A program made the translations under genes and the position numbers. Positions 1-5,782 of a DNA stretch of 6,740 nucleotides are shown here, in pieces. The notes under the pieces are model-generated. The model searched no databases, was not told the origin of the DNA, and was given only the letters and a program-made list of their open reading frames with translations. This stretch comes from an archaeon. Lineage in GTDB: Archaea; Thermoplasmatota; Thermoplasmata; Methanomassiliicoccales; Methanomethylophilaceae. The DNA lies in the NCBI GenBank assembly GCA_024399225.1, contig JAKSHV010000059.1, positions 1 through 6,740 of the forward strand, given 5' to 3'. The first letter of the stretch is position 1. Each line of letters starts with the position of its first letter.

Positions 1-291
1 GCCAACTTCACCACCTTCTACGGCGAGGGATCCATCATCACCAAGGCCAACGTGGCCGATGATGCCAAGAAGAACATGGACCACGCCATCCAGTGCATCG
101 CACGTGCATTCAACTGCGTGGGATGCGGACTGTGTGCCGCACGGTGCGAGGAGCACGCCCTCTACATGGAGGACGGCAAGGTACGCATCCACGGCGAGGA
201 CTGCATCTTCTGTCAGCAGTGCTACGGTGCATGCCCTGCAGTCAACTTCGCTCCCGCGGCCAAGACCAAAGAAGAGGAGTTCGAAAACTGA
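1..291 (+). CDS. C-terminal part of a protein ending in a 2x[4Fe-4S] ferredoxin domain, probably a PAPS-reductase-like protein (5' end outside window)
   Basis: The reading frame is open from base 1, so the gene starts upstream; the GTG at 52 is internal. The 96 visible residues end in two ferredoxin-type cluster motifs: C39-x2-C42-x2-C45-x3-C49 and C68-x2-C71-x2-C74-x3-C78-P (numbered from the first visible residue). These would bind two [4Fe-4S] clusters and carry electrons. An NFTTFYGEG stretch precedes them, then a helix with the extra C32. In methanogens this arrangement is familiar from the C-terminus of archaeal phosphoadenosine-phosphosulfate-reductase-family proteins. I infer that identity from the tail only, because the catalytic part is not in the window. 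It would fit the sulfur theme of cysE and cysS 3.4 kb downstream. It could equally be the electron-transfer tail of another redox enzyme. The tail after the second cluster is short and acidic. The gene stops at TGA and is followed by a strong hairpin. Confidence 0.75.
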   Translation, partial: ANFTTFYGEGSIITKANVADDAKKNMDHAIQCIARAFNCVGCGLCAARCEEHALYMEDGKVRIHGEDCIFCQQCYGACPAVNFAPAAKTKEEEFEN

Positions 292-302
292 TTCTCACCA
301 CT

Positions 303-330
303 CTGCCGGGACCTTCCCGGCAGACATTTT
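303..330 (+). terminator. Stem-loop terminator after the ferredoxin-tailed gene
   Basis: A perfect 9-bp GC-rich stem, CTGCCGGGA (303-311) pairing with TCCCGGCAG (315-323), closes a 3-base loop and is followed by ACATTTT. It lies 12 bases after the TGA. The T tract is short, so termination may be partial. Confidence 0.6.
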
Positions 331-348
331 CCATCTGATCAGATACCT

Positions 349-435
349 TATCCATTGTCGATTTTTGACTGTCTGGGTATGTGGAATCGACAATTACCGT
401 ATTCAATCTACCCAACCTATATATCCATTGTCAAT
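349..435. repeat. Three copies of an ATTGTC(G/A)AT motif ahead of the acyltransferase gene; possible operator
   Basis: ATTGTCGATT at 354-363 and its exact reverse complement AATCGACAAT at 385-394 form a 10-bp inverted repeat with a 21-base gap. A third copy, ATTGTCAAT at 427-435, lies between the TATA box and the start codon of the next gene and is itself palindromic (ATTG-T-CAAT). The longer string TATCCATTGTC occurs at both 349-359 and 422-432. A regulator bound at the third copy would overlap the predicted transcription start. The operator role is inference. The rest of 292-446 shows no gene. Confidence 0.45.
418..424 (+). promoter_or_regulatory. TATA box for the membrane acyltransferase gene (leaderless transcript predicted)
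   Basis: TATATAT is centred at 421, 26 bases before the ATG at 447. That is the usual distance from an archaeal TATA box to the transcription start, so the mRNA is predicted to begin at or next to the start codon. In agreement, no Shine-Dalgarno sequence lies upstream of 447. Confidence 0.6.
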
Positions 436-446
436 AATTTTTTAAC

Positions 447-1541
447 ATGGGTTTTTCGACGGATGCACAAGGCAGTCGCAGATATCTCGCCGAGATCGAT
501 CTGCTGAAGACCCTTGCCTTCTTCTTCATGGTCGTCATCCACATCTATGAGAACTTCGCGTATTTCGAGATCTACCCATATCCTGAAAGCATCACCGACC
601 ACATCATCCAGTTTGTCGGAGGTCCGATAGCCGCACCCGCATTCATGCTCGCACTCGGAATCGGGATTGTATACACAAGCCACGGAACCCCGCGCGAATT
701 CGCTAAAAGGGGACTTCAGATCTTCGTCATTGCCTACATACTGAACTTCCTGAGGGGAGGGATGTGGTATATCATCGGAGGAGAGGGGTTTGTAGAGATC
801 TTCAGATACTGCTTCAACGTGGATATCCTCCACCTTGCCGGACTATCCTTCATGCTGGTAGGGCTGCTGAAGCATCTCAGACTCAACCACTGGCACATAT
901 TGGCAGTGGCGATCGTCATGTATATCATCGGAACCCTCTTCGACGGACATGATTTCGGAGAATACACCAACATGGTCGTCGGCCTGCTGCTCCCTGTTGA
1001 TGATGGCATGGTGTGTTTCCCGCTTCTCACCTGGTTCATCTACATCGCGGCCGGGATCATATTCGGTTCGATGGTCAAGGGCAGCCCCGATGAAGGCAGG
1101 TTCTACCAGAAAGTGCTGAATGCAGGTGTGTTCCTGATCGTGGTCCCCACGATACTGATCCTCGCAACAAACGGCGACTTCGTAGAGATCTACACCATCC
1201 ACAACGACCTCTACTACCATCAGAGCCCACTCCAGCTGATATGGATCTTCGGACTGTTGTTCATCGAGACCTCCCTGCTGTTCTTCATACTCGAATCCAT
1301 CGGTTCGAAGAAGGTCGATTCGGCACTCCGTATATTCAGCAGGAACATCCCTCACATGTACTACATCCAGTGGGTGGCCATCGGATGGATCTATACCATC
1401 TACTACCTGCTGGAGCTGAAACCCGGCAACCTGGCAGTCGCCCTCACCGGAGTCACAGTGTTTGCTGTCACCTTTGCACTCGCCCCCGTTTTCAACAGGG
1501 TCAAAGCAAGACTGGCCCCTACTGTCGAGAACGTTGACTAA
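447..1541 (+). CDS. Polytopic membrane protein, acyltransferase-like (heparan-alpha-glucosaminide N-acetyltransferase / DUF1624 type)
   Basis: This is a 364-residue integral membrane protein with about 10-11 hydrophobic segments (roughly 19-37, 58-76, 88-105, 124-142, 149-165, 189-209, 223-240, 262-282, 303-322, 329-347). The start resembles membrane acyltransferases: R-x-x-E-I-D-L-L-K (11-21) leads into the first helix with a buried histidine (VVIH, H32). A proline/alanine-rich second helix follows (GGPIAAPAFMLALG), then basic RGL and DILHLAGL motifs near 88-133. Such proteins move acyl groups across or at the membrane onto sugars or lipids; the substrate here cannot be read. I favour the HGSNAT/DUF1624-like group over acyltransferase family 3, with moderate confidence. 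The ATG at 447 is chosen because a TATA box lies exactly 26 bases upstream. The gene ends in TAA, six bases before the TATA box of the hydrolase gene. The ATTGTC motif at its promoter suggests specific regulation. Confidence 0.75.
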   Translation: MGFSTDAQGSRRYLAEIDLLKTLAFFFMVVIHIYENFAYFEIYPYPESITDHIIQFVGGPIAAPAFMLALGIGIVYTSHGTPREFAKRGLQIFVIAYILNFLRGGMWYIIGGEGFVEIFRYCFNVDILHLAGLSFMLVGLLKHLRLNHWHILAVAIVMYIIGTLFDGHDFGEYTNMVVGLLLPVDDGMVCFPLLTWFIYIAAGIIFGSMVKGSPDEGRFYQKVLNAGVFLIVVPTILILATNGDFVEIYTIHNDLYYHQSPLQLIWIFGLLFIETSLLFFILESIGSKKVDSALRIFSRNIPHMYYIQWVAIGWIYTIYYLLELKPGNLAVALTGVTVFAVTFALAPVFNRVKARLAPTVENVD

Positions 1542-1546
1542 TCAAC

Positions 1547-1553
1547 TATAAAT
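1547..1553 (+). promoter_or_regulatory. TATA box for the alpha/beta hydrolase gene; decides its start
   Basis: TATAAAT is centred at 1550, 27 bases before the ATG at 1577. The first in-frame ATG (1556) lies only a few bases after this box, upstream of the expected transcription start near 1576. The true start is therefore probably 1577, again leaderless. Confidence 0.6.
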
Positions 1554-1576
1554 CAATGAAGGGAACTCACCGATTC

Positions 1577-2353
1577 ATGCCTTTCGCAGAAGTGAATGGA
1601 ATCAAATATCACTATGAGCGCGCCGGAACCGGTTGCCCTGTCATCCTAGTTACCGGACTCGCAGGAAACGTATCGTTCTGGAGCAAGATTGTTCCCTCAC
1701 TCGCAGAGCACTTCGATGTCATCACCGTAGACAACCGCGGAGCGGGAAGCACCGAGTACAGCGGGGAGTTCACCATCGATGACATGGCAGACGACATCGC
1801 CGCCCTCGCCAAGCAGCTCGGACTCGAGAAGGTCCACATCCTCGGATGGTCCATGGGTTCCCACATAGCACTGAACTTTGCCGCACGCTATCCCGAACTC
1901 ACCAGGACACTCACTCTCGTGTCCTCTTATCTTAAACGTCCCAGCAGGTCAGCATACGTCCTCAGGTCGATCGGAGAGCAGTACAGGGACGGCATCATCG
2001 GAGAAGAGGTCGTCGGAACCGTCATGAACACCCTCCTCTGGACCGAGTCGTTCTTCAGGTACATGGAGTCCACCGGCCGTCAGGTCAAGGCACTGCCCAT
2101 AGACTCCAAGGAAGGAATGGTCGACCAGCTGATGGCTGTGGACAATTATGATATCGAGAGCGCCGCAGAGAAGGTCGCAGTCCCCACCCTGTCCGTCCAC
2201 GGACTCGAGGACATCATGACCCCTCCAGTATGCGGAGACGAGATAGCCGCCAAGATCAAGGGATGCGAGATCATCAGGGTTCCTGAGGAAGGACACATCA
2301 TCCGCCCCGACAAATACATCCCTCAGTTCGCACAGTTCATCGCGAAACACTAA
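1577..2353 (+). CDS. Alpha/beta-fold hydrolase, 3-oxoadipate enol-lactonase / esterase-like
   Basis: This is a 258-residue soluble protein of the alpha/beta hydrolase superfamily, of normal length. The elements appear in order: an N-terminal strand (FAEVNGIKYHYE), the oxyanion-hole region TGLAGN (26-31), the VDNRGAGST strand-loop (51-59) and the nucleophile elbow G-W-S-M-G with S92. The acid D212 sits in VHGLEDIMTPP, and the catalytic H240 in PEEGH. The triad Ser92-Asp212-His240 is complete, so an active serine hydrolase on an ester, lactone or similar substrate is expected. Its closest look-alikes are PcaD-type lactonases and general esterases, but sequence alone does not fix the substrate. 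There is no signal peptide, so it is cytoplasmic. ATG 1577 is preferred over ATG 1556 because of the TATA position. It follows the membrane acyltransferase by 35 bases but seems to have its own promoter. It ends in TAA ahead of a hairpin. Confidence 0.88.
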   Translation: MPFAEVNGIKYHYERAGTGCPVILVTGLAGNVSFWSKIVPSLAEHFDVITVDNRGAGSTEYSGEFTIDDMADDIAALAKQLGLEKVHILGWSMGSHIALNFAARYPELTRTLTLVSSYLKRPSRSAYVLRSIGEQYRDGIIGEEVVGTVMNTLLWTESFFRYMESTGRQVKALPIDSKEGMVDQLMAVDNYDIESAAEKVAVPTLSVHGLEDIMTPPVCGDEIAAKIKGCEIIRVPEEGHIIRPDKYIPQFAQFIAKH

Positions 2354-2366
2354 TCATCAAAACACA

Positions 2367-2395
2367 GGGGCTCCGGCCCCGCTTCCCTTTTCTCT
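2367..2395. terminator. Hairpin between convergent genes, possible bidirectional terminator
   Basis: GGGGC (2367-2371) pairs with GCCCC (2376-2380) around a TCCG loop. On the plus strand a pyrimidine run containing CCCTTTTCT follows. On the minus strand the same stem is followed by TGTGTTTTG. It lies in the 41-base gap between the hydrolase stop and the MFS stop and could serve both genes. The 5-bp stem is short. Confidence 0.5.
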
Positions 2396-3567
2396 CATTC
2401 GGAACGTATGCTTCCGTACTTCAGCCGGTACTTCGTGATTCCGTGAAGGAAGATATACATTATCATCGAGATGACGGAGATCACTCCCGCAACGACGTAC
2501 ATGTCGGGATAACCGCGAGCATCCGCAACCGCACCCAGCATTATGGGTCCGAATGCGAGGGCGATGTCGTAGAAATTCTGGAACATGGAGATGCATACGG
2601 AATATCTTTCCGGACCCACCCTTCTGATTGCGATTGATTGTCCGACCGCGTTCATGTATGCGATAATGAATCCCATGGCGGCACCGCAGAAGTAGATCGA
2701 TGCGGGACTGTGGACCCATGCGAACACGAACAGTGATATCGAATAGATGATGAAGCAGGGGATCAAGGTTATGTTGTCCCCGTAACGGTCCGGGATCTTC
2801 GCCAGGAGGGTACGTGAAAGGAATGTGGCCACGGCCTCCACCAGATAGAAGTTGACCATCGCACTCTCAAGGTGTATCGATTCTCCGTACACGGAAGTGA
2901 ATGTCAGGAGGGAGGAATACGAGACCCCGAACACAAGGAGAACGGAGGTTATCCTCAGTGCGGTGGGCTCGAAGTATTTGTTTCCAGTCTGCACGGTTCC
3001 CTCTTCGTAACGGATGGGTCTTCCGGACCTCAGCATCAGGGACAGCACCATCGGGACAAGGCAGCACAGGGCGGCAAGCTGGAAGATCAGCCCGTAGTTG
3101 CCGTCATACTCGAGATACATGCTCATGTATGGACTGAGTGCAGATGCGAGTGTGTAGGACAACATGAATAGACCCAGACCCTCCGCACGGCGTTTGGCGG
3201 GGACCACTGATGCCACCATGCTGTTGGCGCACAGTAGACCCACCCCGTAGAAGGCTCCGTGCAATGCGCGGACGGCACAGAACGTGTATAGGTCGGCACA
3301 ATAGGGATATAGGAGACAGGAACCGCATCCGAGCAGTCCCGCGAAGAAGAGACAGTTCCTCCTTCCGAGGCCGTCTATCCTCGGCCCCAGAACGACACGT
3401 GCCCCCAGGGCCCCCAGCAGGAACAGGGTGTTGGCAACCGCGGACACCGACGGCGATGCACCGAACTCATCCTGCATGTATCCTGCGGAACTTATCAGGA
3501 GGAAGAGGTCCGTCGCGACGAAGCAGAATCCCATCGCAATGAGAATCAGGAAATCCCTGTTCACCAA
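2395..3567 (-). CDS. Major facilitator superfamily transporter
   Basis: A protein of about 390 residues with 12 hydrophobic segments in two halves, joined by a polar linker (about 182-199 from the chosen start, containing [13 protein letters not shown]). Each half carries the MFS loop 2-3 signature: [16 protein letters not shown] near 55-70 and a degenerate [10 protein letters not shown] near 256-265. This identifies a secondary transporter or efflux-type carrier in the cell membrane; the substrate is unknown. The start is uncertain because no ATG fits. TTG 3567 (or the adjacent GTG 3564) is favoured: GGAG at 3580-3577 lies 9 bases upstream of it, and a TATA box at 3624-3619 puts transcription start near 3595. 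TTG 3582 would add five residues but has no Shine-Dalgarno sequence. The gene is transcribed divergently from the cysE operon and convergently to the hydrolase. It ends in TGA. Confidence 0.88.
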   Translation of the reverse strand: MVNRDFLILIAMGFCFVATDLFLLISSAGYMQDEFGASPSVSAVANTLFLLGALGARVVLGPRIDGLGRRNCLFFAGLLGCGSCLLYPYCADLYTFCAVRALHGAFYGVGLLCANSMVASVVPAKRRAEGLGLFMLSYTLASALSPYMSMYLEYDGNYGLIFQLAALCCLVPMVLSLMLRSGRPIRYEEGTVQTGNKYFEPTALRITSVLLVFGVSYSSLLTFTSVYGESIHLESAMVNFYLVEAVATFLSRTLLAKIPDRYGDNITLIPCFIIYSISLFVFAWVHSPASIYFCGAAMGFIIAYMNAVGQSIAIRRVGPERYSVCISMFQNFYDIALAFGPIMLGAVADARGYPDMYVVAGVISVISMIMYIFLHGITKYRLKYGSIRSE

Positions 3568-3576
3568 CCGCTCTTT

Positions 3577-3580
3577 CTCC
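3577..3580 (-). promoter_or_regulatory. Shine-Dalgarno sequence that sets the MFS start
   Basis: GGAG on the minus strand lies 9 bases before TTG 3567 and 12 before GTG 3564. It falls inside the coding sequence if TTG 3582 were used, which argues for the shorter protein. Confidence 0.45.
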
Positions 3581-3618
3581 AATATACCGCGCTCTGAGGG
3601 GCAGCTATCTCCAAGGGG

Positions 3619-3624
3619 TTTATA
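3619..3624 (-). promoter_or_regulatory. TATA box for the MFS gene
   Basis: TATAAA on the minus strand, centred near 3621, predicts transcription from about 3595 and a leader of about 28 bases that contains the GGAG. A second AT-rich site (TATATT, 3586-3581, minus) would start transcription near 3557, inside the gene and without an in-frame start codon there, so it is less likely. Confidence 0.5.
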
Positions 3625-3640
3625 CGGTTTTGGAACGCGG

Positions 3641-3663
3641 ACGCACGTACGCGTGTGCGCATA
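3641..3663. other. 23-bp strictly alternating purine-pyrimidine tract between divergent promoters
   Basis: Every base from 3641 to 3663 alternates purine/pyrimidine, made mostly of CG, CA/TG and GT steps, the kind of sequence able to adopt Z-DNA. It overlaps an imperfect 24-bp dyad (3637-3660) centred on GTAC, with 9 of 12 positions complementary. It lies between the TATA boxes of the MFS gene and the cysE operon. Confidence 0.5.
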
Positions 3664-3666
3664 ACC

Positions 3667-3672
3667 TAATAA
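3667..3672 (+). promoter_or_regulatory. TATA-like element for the cysE-cysS-radical SAM operon
   Basis: TAATAA within CCTAATAAGG is centred at 3669.5, 26 bases before ATG 3696. This matches the spacing at the other leaderless genes in the window and supports ATG 3696 over the longer reading frame. Confidence 0.5.
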
Positions 3673-3695
3673 GGTATGTAGGAATAGCCAATCCC

Positions 3696-4364
3696 ATGTA
3701 CTACGACCCCGAGGATCTCAAAGCCGTGATGGAACGCGACCCGGCCATCATGGACGAGAACGATGCCATCAAGTTCCACACCGGCTTCAAAGCCGTCTCC
3801 ATGTACAGGGAGAGCCATGAGCTCTGGCTCAAGGGAGAATACGTGAAGGCAAGGGAGATCAACACCATCGCCCACAGGGAGACCGGATGCGACATCCACC
3901 CCGGAGCGACCATCGGAAAGAGGTTCTTCATCGACCACGCCACCGGCGTCGTCATCGGAGAGACCACCATCATCGGAGACGATGTCAGCCTCTACCAGAA
4001 CGTCACCCTCGGAGGAGTCTCCACCAGCAAGGGAAAGAGGCACCCCACGCTCGGAAACCGCATTGTCGTAGGTGCGGGAGCGATCATCCTCGGTAACATC
4101 ACCATCGGGGACGATGTCAGGGTCGGTGCCGGAACCGTCGTCGTGAAGGACGTTCCCGCAGACTGCACCGTCGTCGGTGTTCAGGGAAAGATCGTCAGGC
4201 AGGGCGGCGTACGCGTCGACATGAAGGATGCACTGGACCACAACAAGATCCCGGATGTCATCCAGGAACGCATGGACAAGATGGAGAAGGAGATCAACGA
4301 CCTCCGCGAACTCTGCATGATCCTCAAGAAAGAAAACGACAAACTCAGGGAGGAAAAACAATGA
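3696..4364 (+). CDS. cysE: Serine O-acetyltransferase
   Basis: It makes O-acetyl-L-serine from serine and acetyl-CoA, the activated precursor for cysteine synthesis, in the cytoplasm. It is 222 residues from ATG 3696. A helical N-terminal region has the family signature [11 protein letters not shown], then [20 protein letters not shown] left-handed beta-helix of hexapeptide repeats follows, from IHPGATIG to [16 protein letters not shown]. Catalytic residues known from E. coli CysE (Asp143, His158) correspond to D66 and H81 in DIHPG and IDHATG; the substrate-loop RHP motif is at 115-117. The beta-helix is followed by an extra charged helix (about 186-221, [15 protein letters not shown] and onward) that looks like a coiled coil. 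The upstream extension to 3630 is non-coding by the TATA position. The gene overlaps cysS by four bases (ATGA), as in some bacterial cysE-cysS operons. The usual partner, cysK, is not in the window. Confidence 0.95.
   Translation: MYYDPEDLKAVMERDPAIMDENDAIKFHTGFKAVSMYRESHELWLKGEYVKAREINTIAHRETGCDIHPGATIGKRFFIDHATGVVIGETTIIGDDVSLYQNVTLGGVSTSKGKRHPTLGNRIVVGAGAIILGNITIGDDVRVGAGTVVVKDVPADCTVVGVQGKIVRQGGVRVDMKDALDHNKIPDVIQERMDKMEKEINDLRELCMILKKENDKLREEKQ
4348..4353 (+). promoter_or_regulatory. Shine-Dalgarno sequence for cysS inside cysE
   Basis: GGGAGG lies 7 bases before ATG 4361, within the last codons of cysE. With the ATGA overlap this indicates translational coupling. Confidence 0.7.
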
Positions 4365-5782
4365 CACTCAAAATCGGAAACACACTGACCAACAAGAAAG
4401 AGGAATTCAAACCCATCGTTCCCGGCAAGGTCAAGATGTACGTCTGCGGTGTCACCGTCTACGACGACATCCACATGGGACACGCCAGGAGCATCATCAC
4501 CTTCGACGTCGTCAGAAGGTACCTCATGTACAAGGGCTACGACGTCACCTTCGTCACCAACTTCACCGACGTCGACGACAAGATCATCAACCGCGCCAAC
4601 GAGAGGGGAATCGACCCCCTCAAGCTCTCCGCCGATTACATCGACAAGTACTTCGAGGACATCGAGAAGCTCGGAGTCAGGAAGGCAGACATCTACCCCC
4701 AGGCAAGCACCTCCATGCCCTACATCATCGACATGGTCCAGACCATCATCGACAAGGGCTTCGGATACGCCACCCCCAGCGGAAGCGTCTACTTCAGAGT
4801 CAAGAAAGTCGATGATTACGGAATCCTCTCCAACAGGACCATCGAGGACATGAAGTCCGCAGGACGTGTCGATCTGGACCCCGAGAAGGAGGATCCCATG
4901 GACTTCGCCATCTGGAAGGCCGCCAAGCCCGGTGAGTGCTTCTGGGACTCCCCCTGGGGACAGGGCAGGCCCGGATGGCACATCGAGTGTTCCGCCATGA
5001 TCAACCACTACCTCGGCGACACCATCGACATCCACGGAGGAGGAAACGACCTCATCTTCCCCCACCACGAGAACGAGATCGCACAGACCAGGGGAGCCTG
5101 CGGATGCGCACTCTGCAACTACTGGATGCACAACGGTATGCTGGAGACCAAGGGCGCCGACGGAAAGGTCGTCAAGATGTCCAAGTCCCTGAAGAACTTC
5201 TTCAAGGTGGACGACGTCGCCGCCAAGTTCGACAAGTACACCATCCGTTTCAACTACCTCAACACCCATTACAGGAGCCCCCTCACCTACGGAGAGGAGA
5301 ACATGCTGGAATCTCAGGCCGCACTCAAGAGGCTCTGGAACACCTTCCGCGAACTCCAGGCATACATCCGCGACGCACCCGCAGAGGGTTCCGATGCTGC
5401 CGAGATTGTGACCGCAACCAAGGAGAAGTTCGAGACCGCAATGGACGACGACTTCAACACCCGTGCGGCCATCGAGGCACTGTTCTCCATGTCCACCGAG
5501 GTCAACAAGATGCTCGCCGGAAAGGCAGTGTCCAAGTCCGGTGCAGAGGTCATCCTCGCATTCATCGCATCCGTCGACAACATCCTCGGAATCTACCCCG
5601 AGGACAAGGCCGGAGACAACGACGAGGAGCTCTCCAACGCAATGGCACTCGTCATCGACCTCAGGAAGGAGGTTCGTGCAAAGAAGCAGTACGACCTCGC
5701 AGACATGATCCGCGACAGGCTCAAAGAGGTCGGATACGCCATCGAGGATTCTTCGGAAGGCGCCAAATGGAAGAAGATCTGA
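4361..5782 (+). CDS. cysS: Cysteinyl-tRNA synthetase (class I)
   Basis: It charges tRNA-Cys with cysteine using ATP. It is 473 residues, close to the usual bacterial length (E. coli about 461). The class I signatures are intact: the HIGH-type motif HMGH at 38-41 and KMSKS at 272-276. The zinc site that selects cysteine is complete: C29 in YVCG, C210 in HIECSAM, H235 and E239 in FPHHENE, matching E. coli C28, C209, H234 and E238. The C-terminal anticodon-binding part contains DDDFNTRAA and the [10 protein letters not shown] helix, followed by the EVGYAIED tail. The start ATG overlaps the cysE stop, with a good Shine-Dalgarno sequence 7 bases upstream. It ends in TGA, 16 bases inside the next gene. 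Its presence shows direct cysteine charging; whether the SepRS/SepCysS route also exists cannot be judged here. The sequence is rich in C-ending codons, which creates long false open frames on the other strand. Confidence 0.97.
   Translation: MTLKIGNTLTNKKEEFKPIVPGKVKMYVCGVTVYDDIHMGHARSIITFDVVRRYLMYKGYDVTFVTNFTDVDDKIINRANERGIDPLKLSADYIDKYFEDIEKLGVRKADIYPQASTSMPYIIDMVQTIIDKGFGYATPSGSVYFRVKKVDDYGILSNRTIEDMKSAGRVDLDPEKEDPMDFAIWKAAKPGECFWDSPWGQGRPGWHIECSAMINHYLGDTIDIHGGGNDLIFPHHENEIAQTRGACGCALCNYWMHNGMLETKGADGKVVKMSKSLKNFFKVDDVAAKFDKYTIRFNYLNTHYRSPLTYGEENMLESQAALKRLWNTFRELQAYIRDAPAEGSDAAEIVTATKEKFETAMDDDFNTRAAIEALFSMSTEVNKMLAGKAVSKSGAEVILAFIASVDNILGIYPEDKAGDNDEELSNAMALVIDLRKEVRAKKQYDLADMIRDRLKEVGYAIEDSSEGAKWKKI
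5755..5760 (+). promoter_or_regulatory. Shine-Dalgarno sequence for the radical SAM gene inside cysS
   Basis: GGAAGG lies 6 bases before ATG 5767, within the final codons of cysS. It selects this start over the later in-frame ATG at 5842. Confidence 0.55.

Noticed and set aside
349..435. Start of a CRISPR array
   Set aside because: The repeat unit is only 9-11 bases, copies are in mixed orientation and spacing is irregular; it fits an operator better.
59..445. Plus-strand open frame through the ferredoxin gene and the gap after it
   Set aside because: It is out of frame with the cysteine motifs and runs through the terminator and promoter region.
3666..4367. 233-residue minus-strand open frame opposite cysE
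   Set aside because: It is antisense to a gene with intact catalytic motifs and has no family features of its own.
4181..5269. 362-residue open frame on the minus strand across cysE and cysS
   Set aside because: It lies antisense to two certain genes; its valine-, aspartate- and glycine-rich translation is the mirror of their GAC/GTC/ATC-rich codons.
4936..5766. Plus-strand open frame inside cysS that runs into the radical SAM gene
   Set aside because: The part before 5767 is out of frame with cysS and has a low-complexity, arginine-rich translation. The real start is ATG 5767 with its own Shine-Dalgarno sequence.
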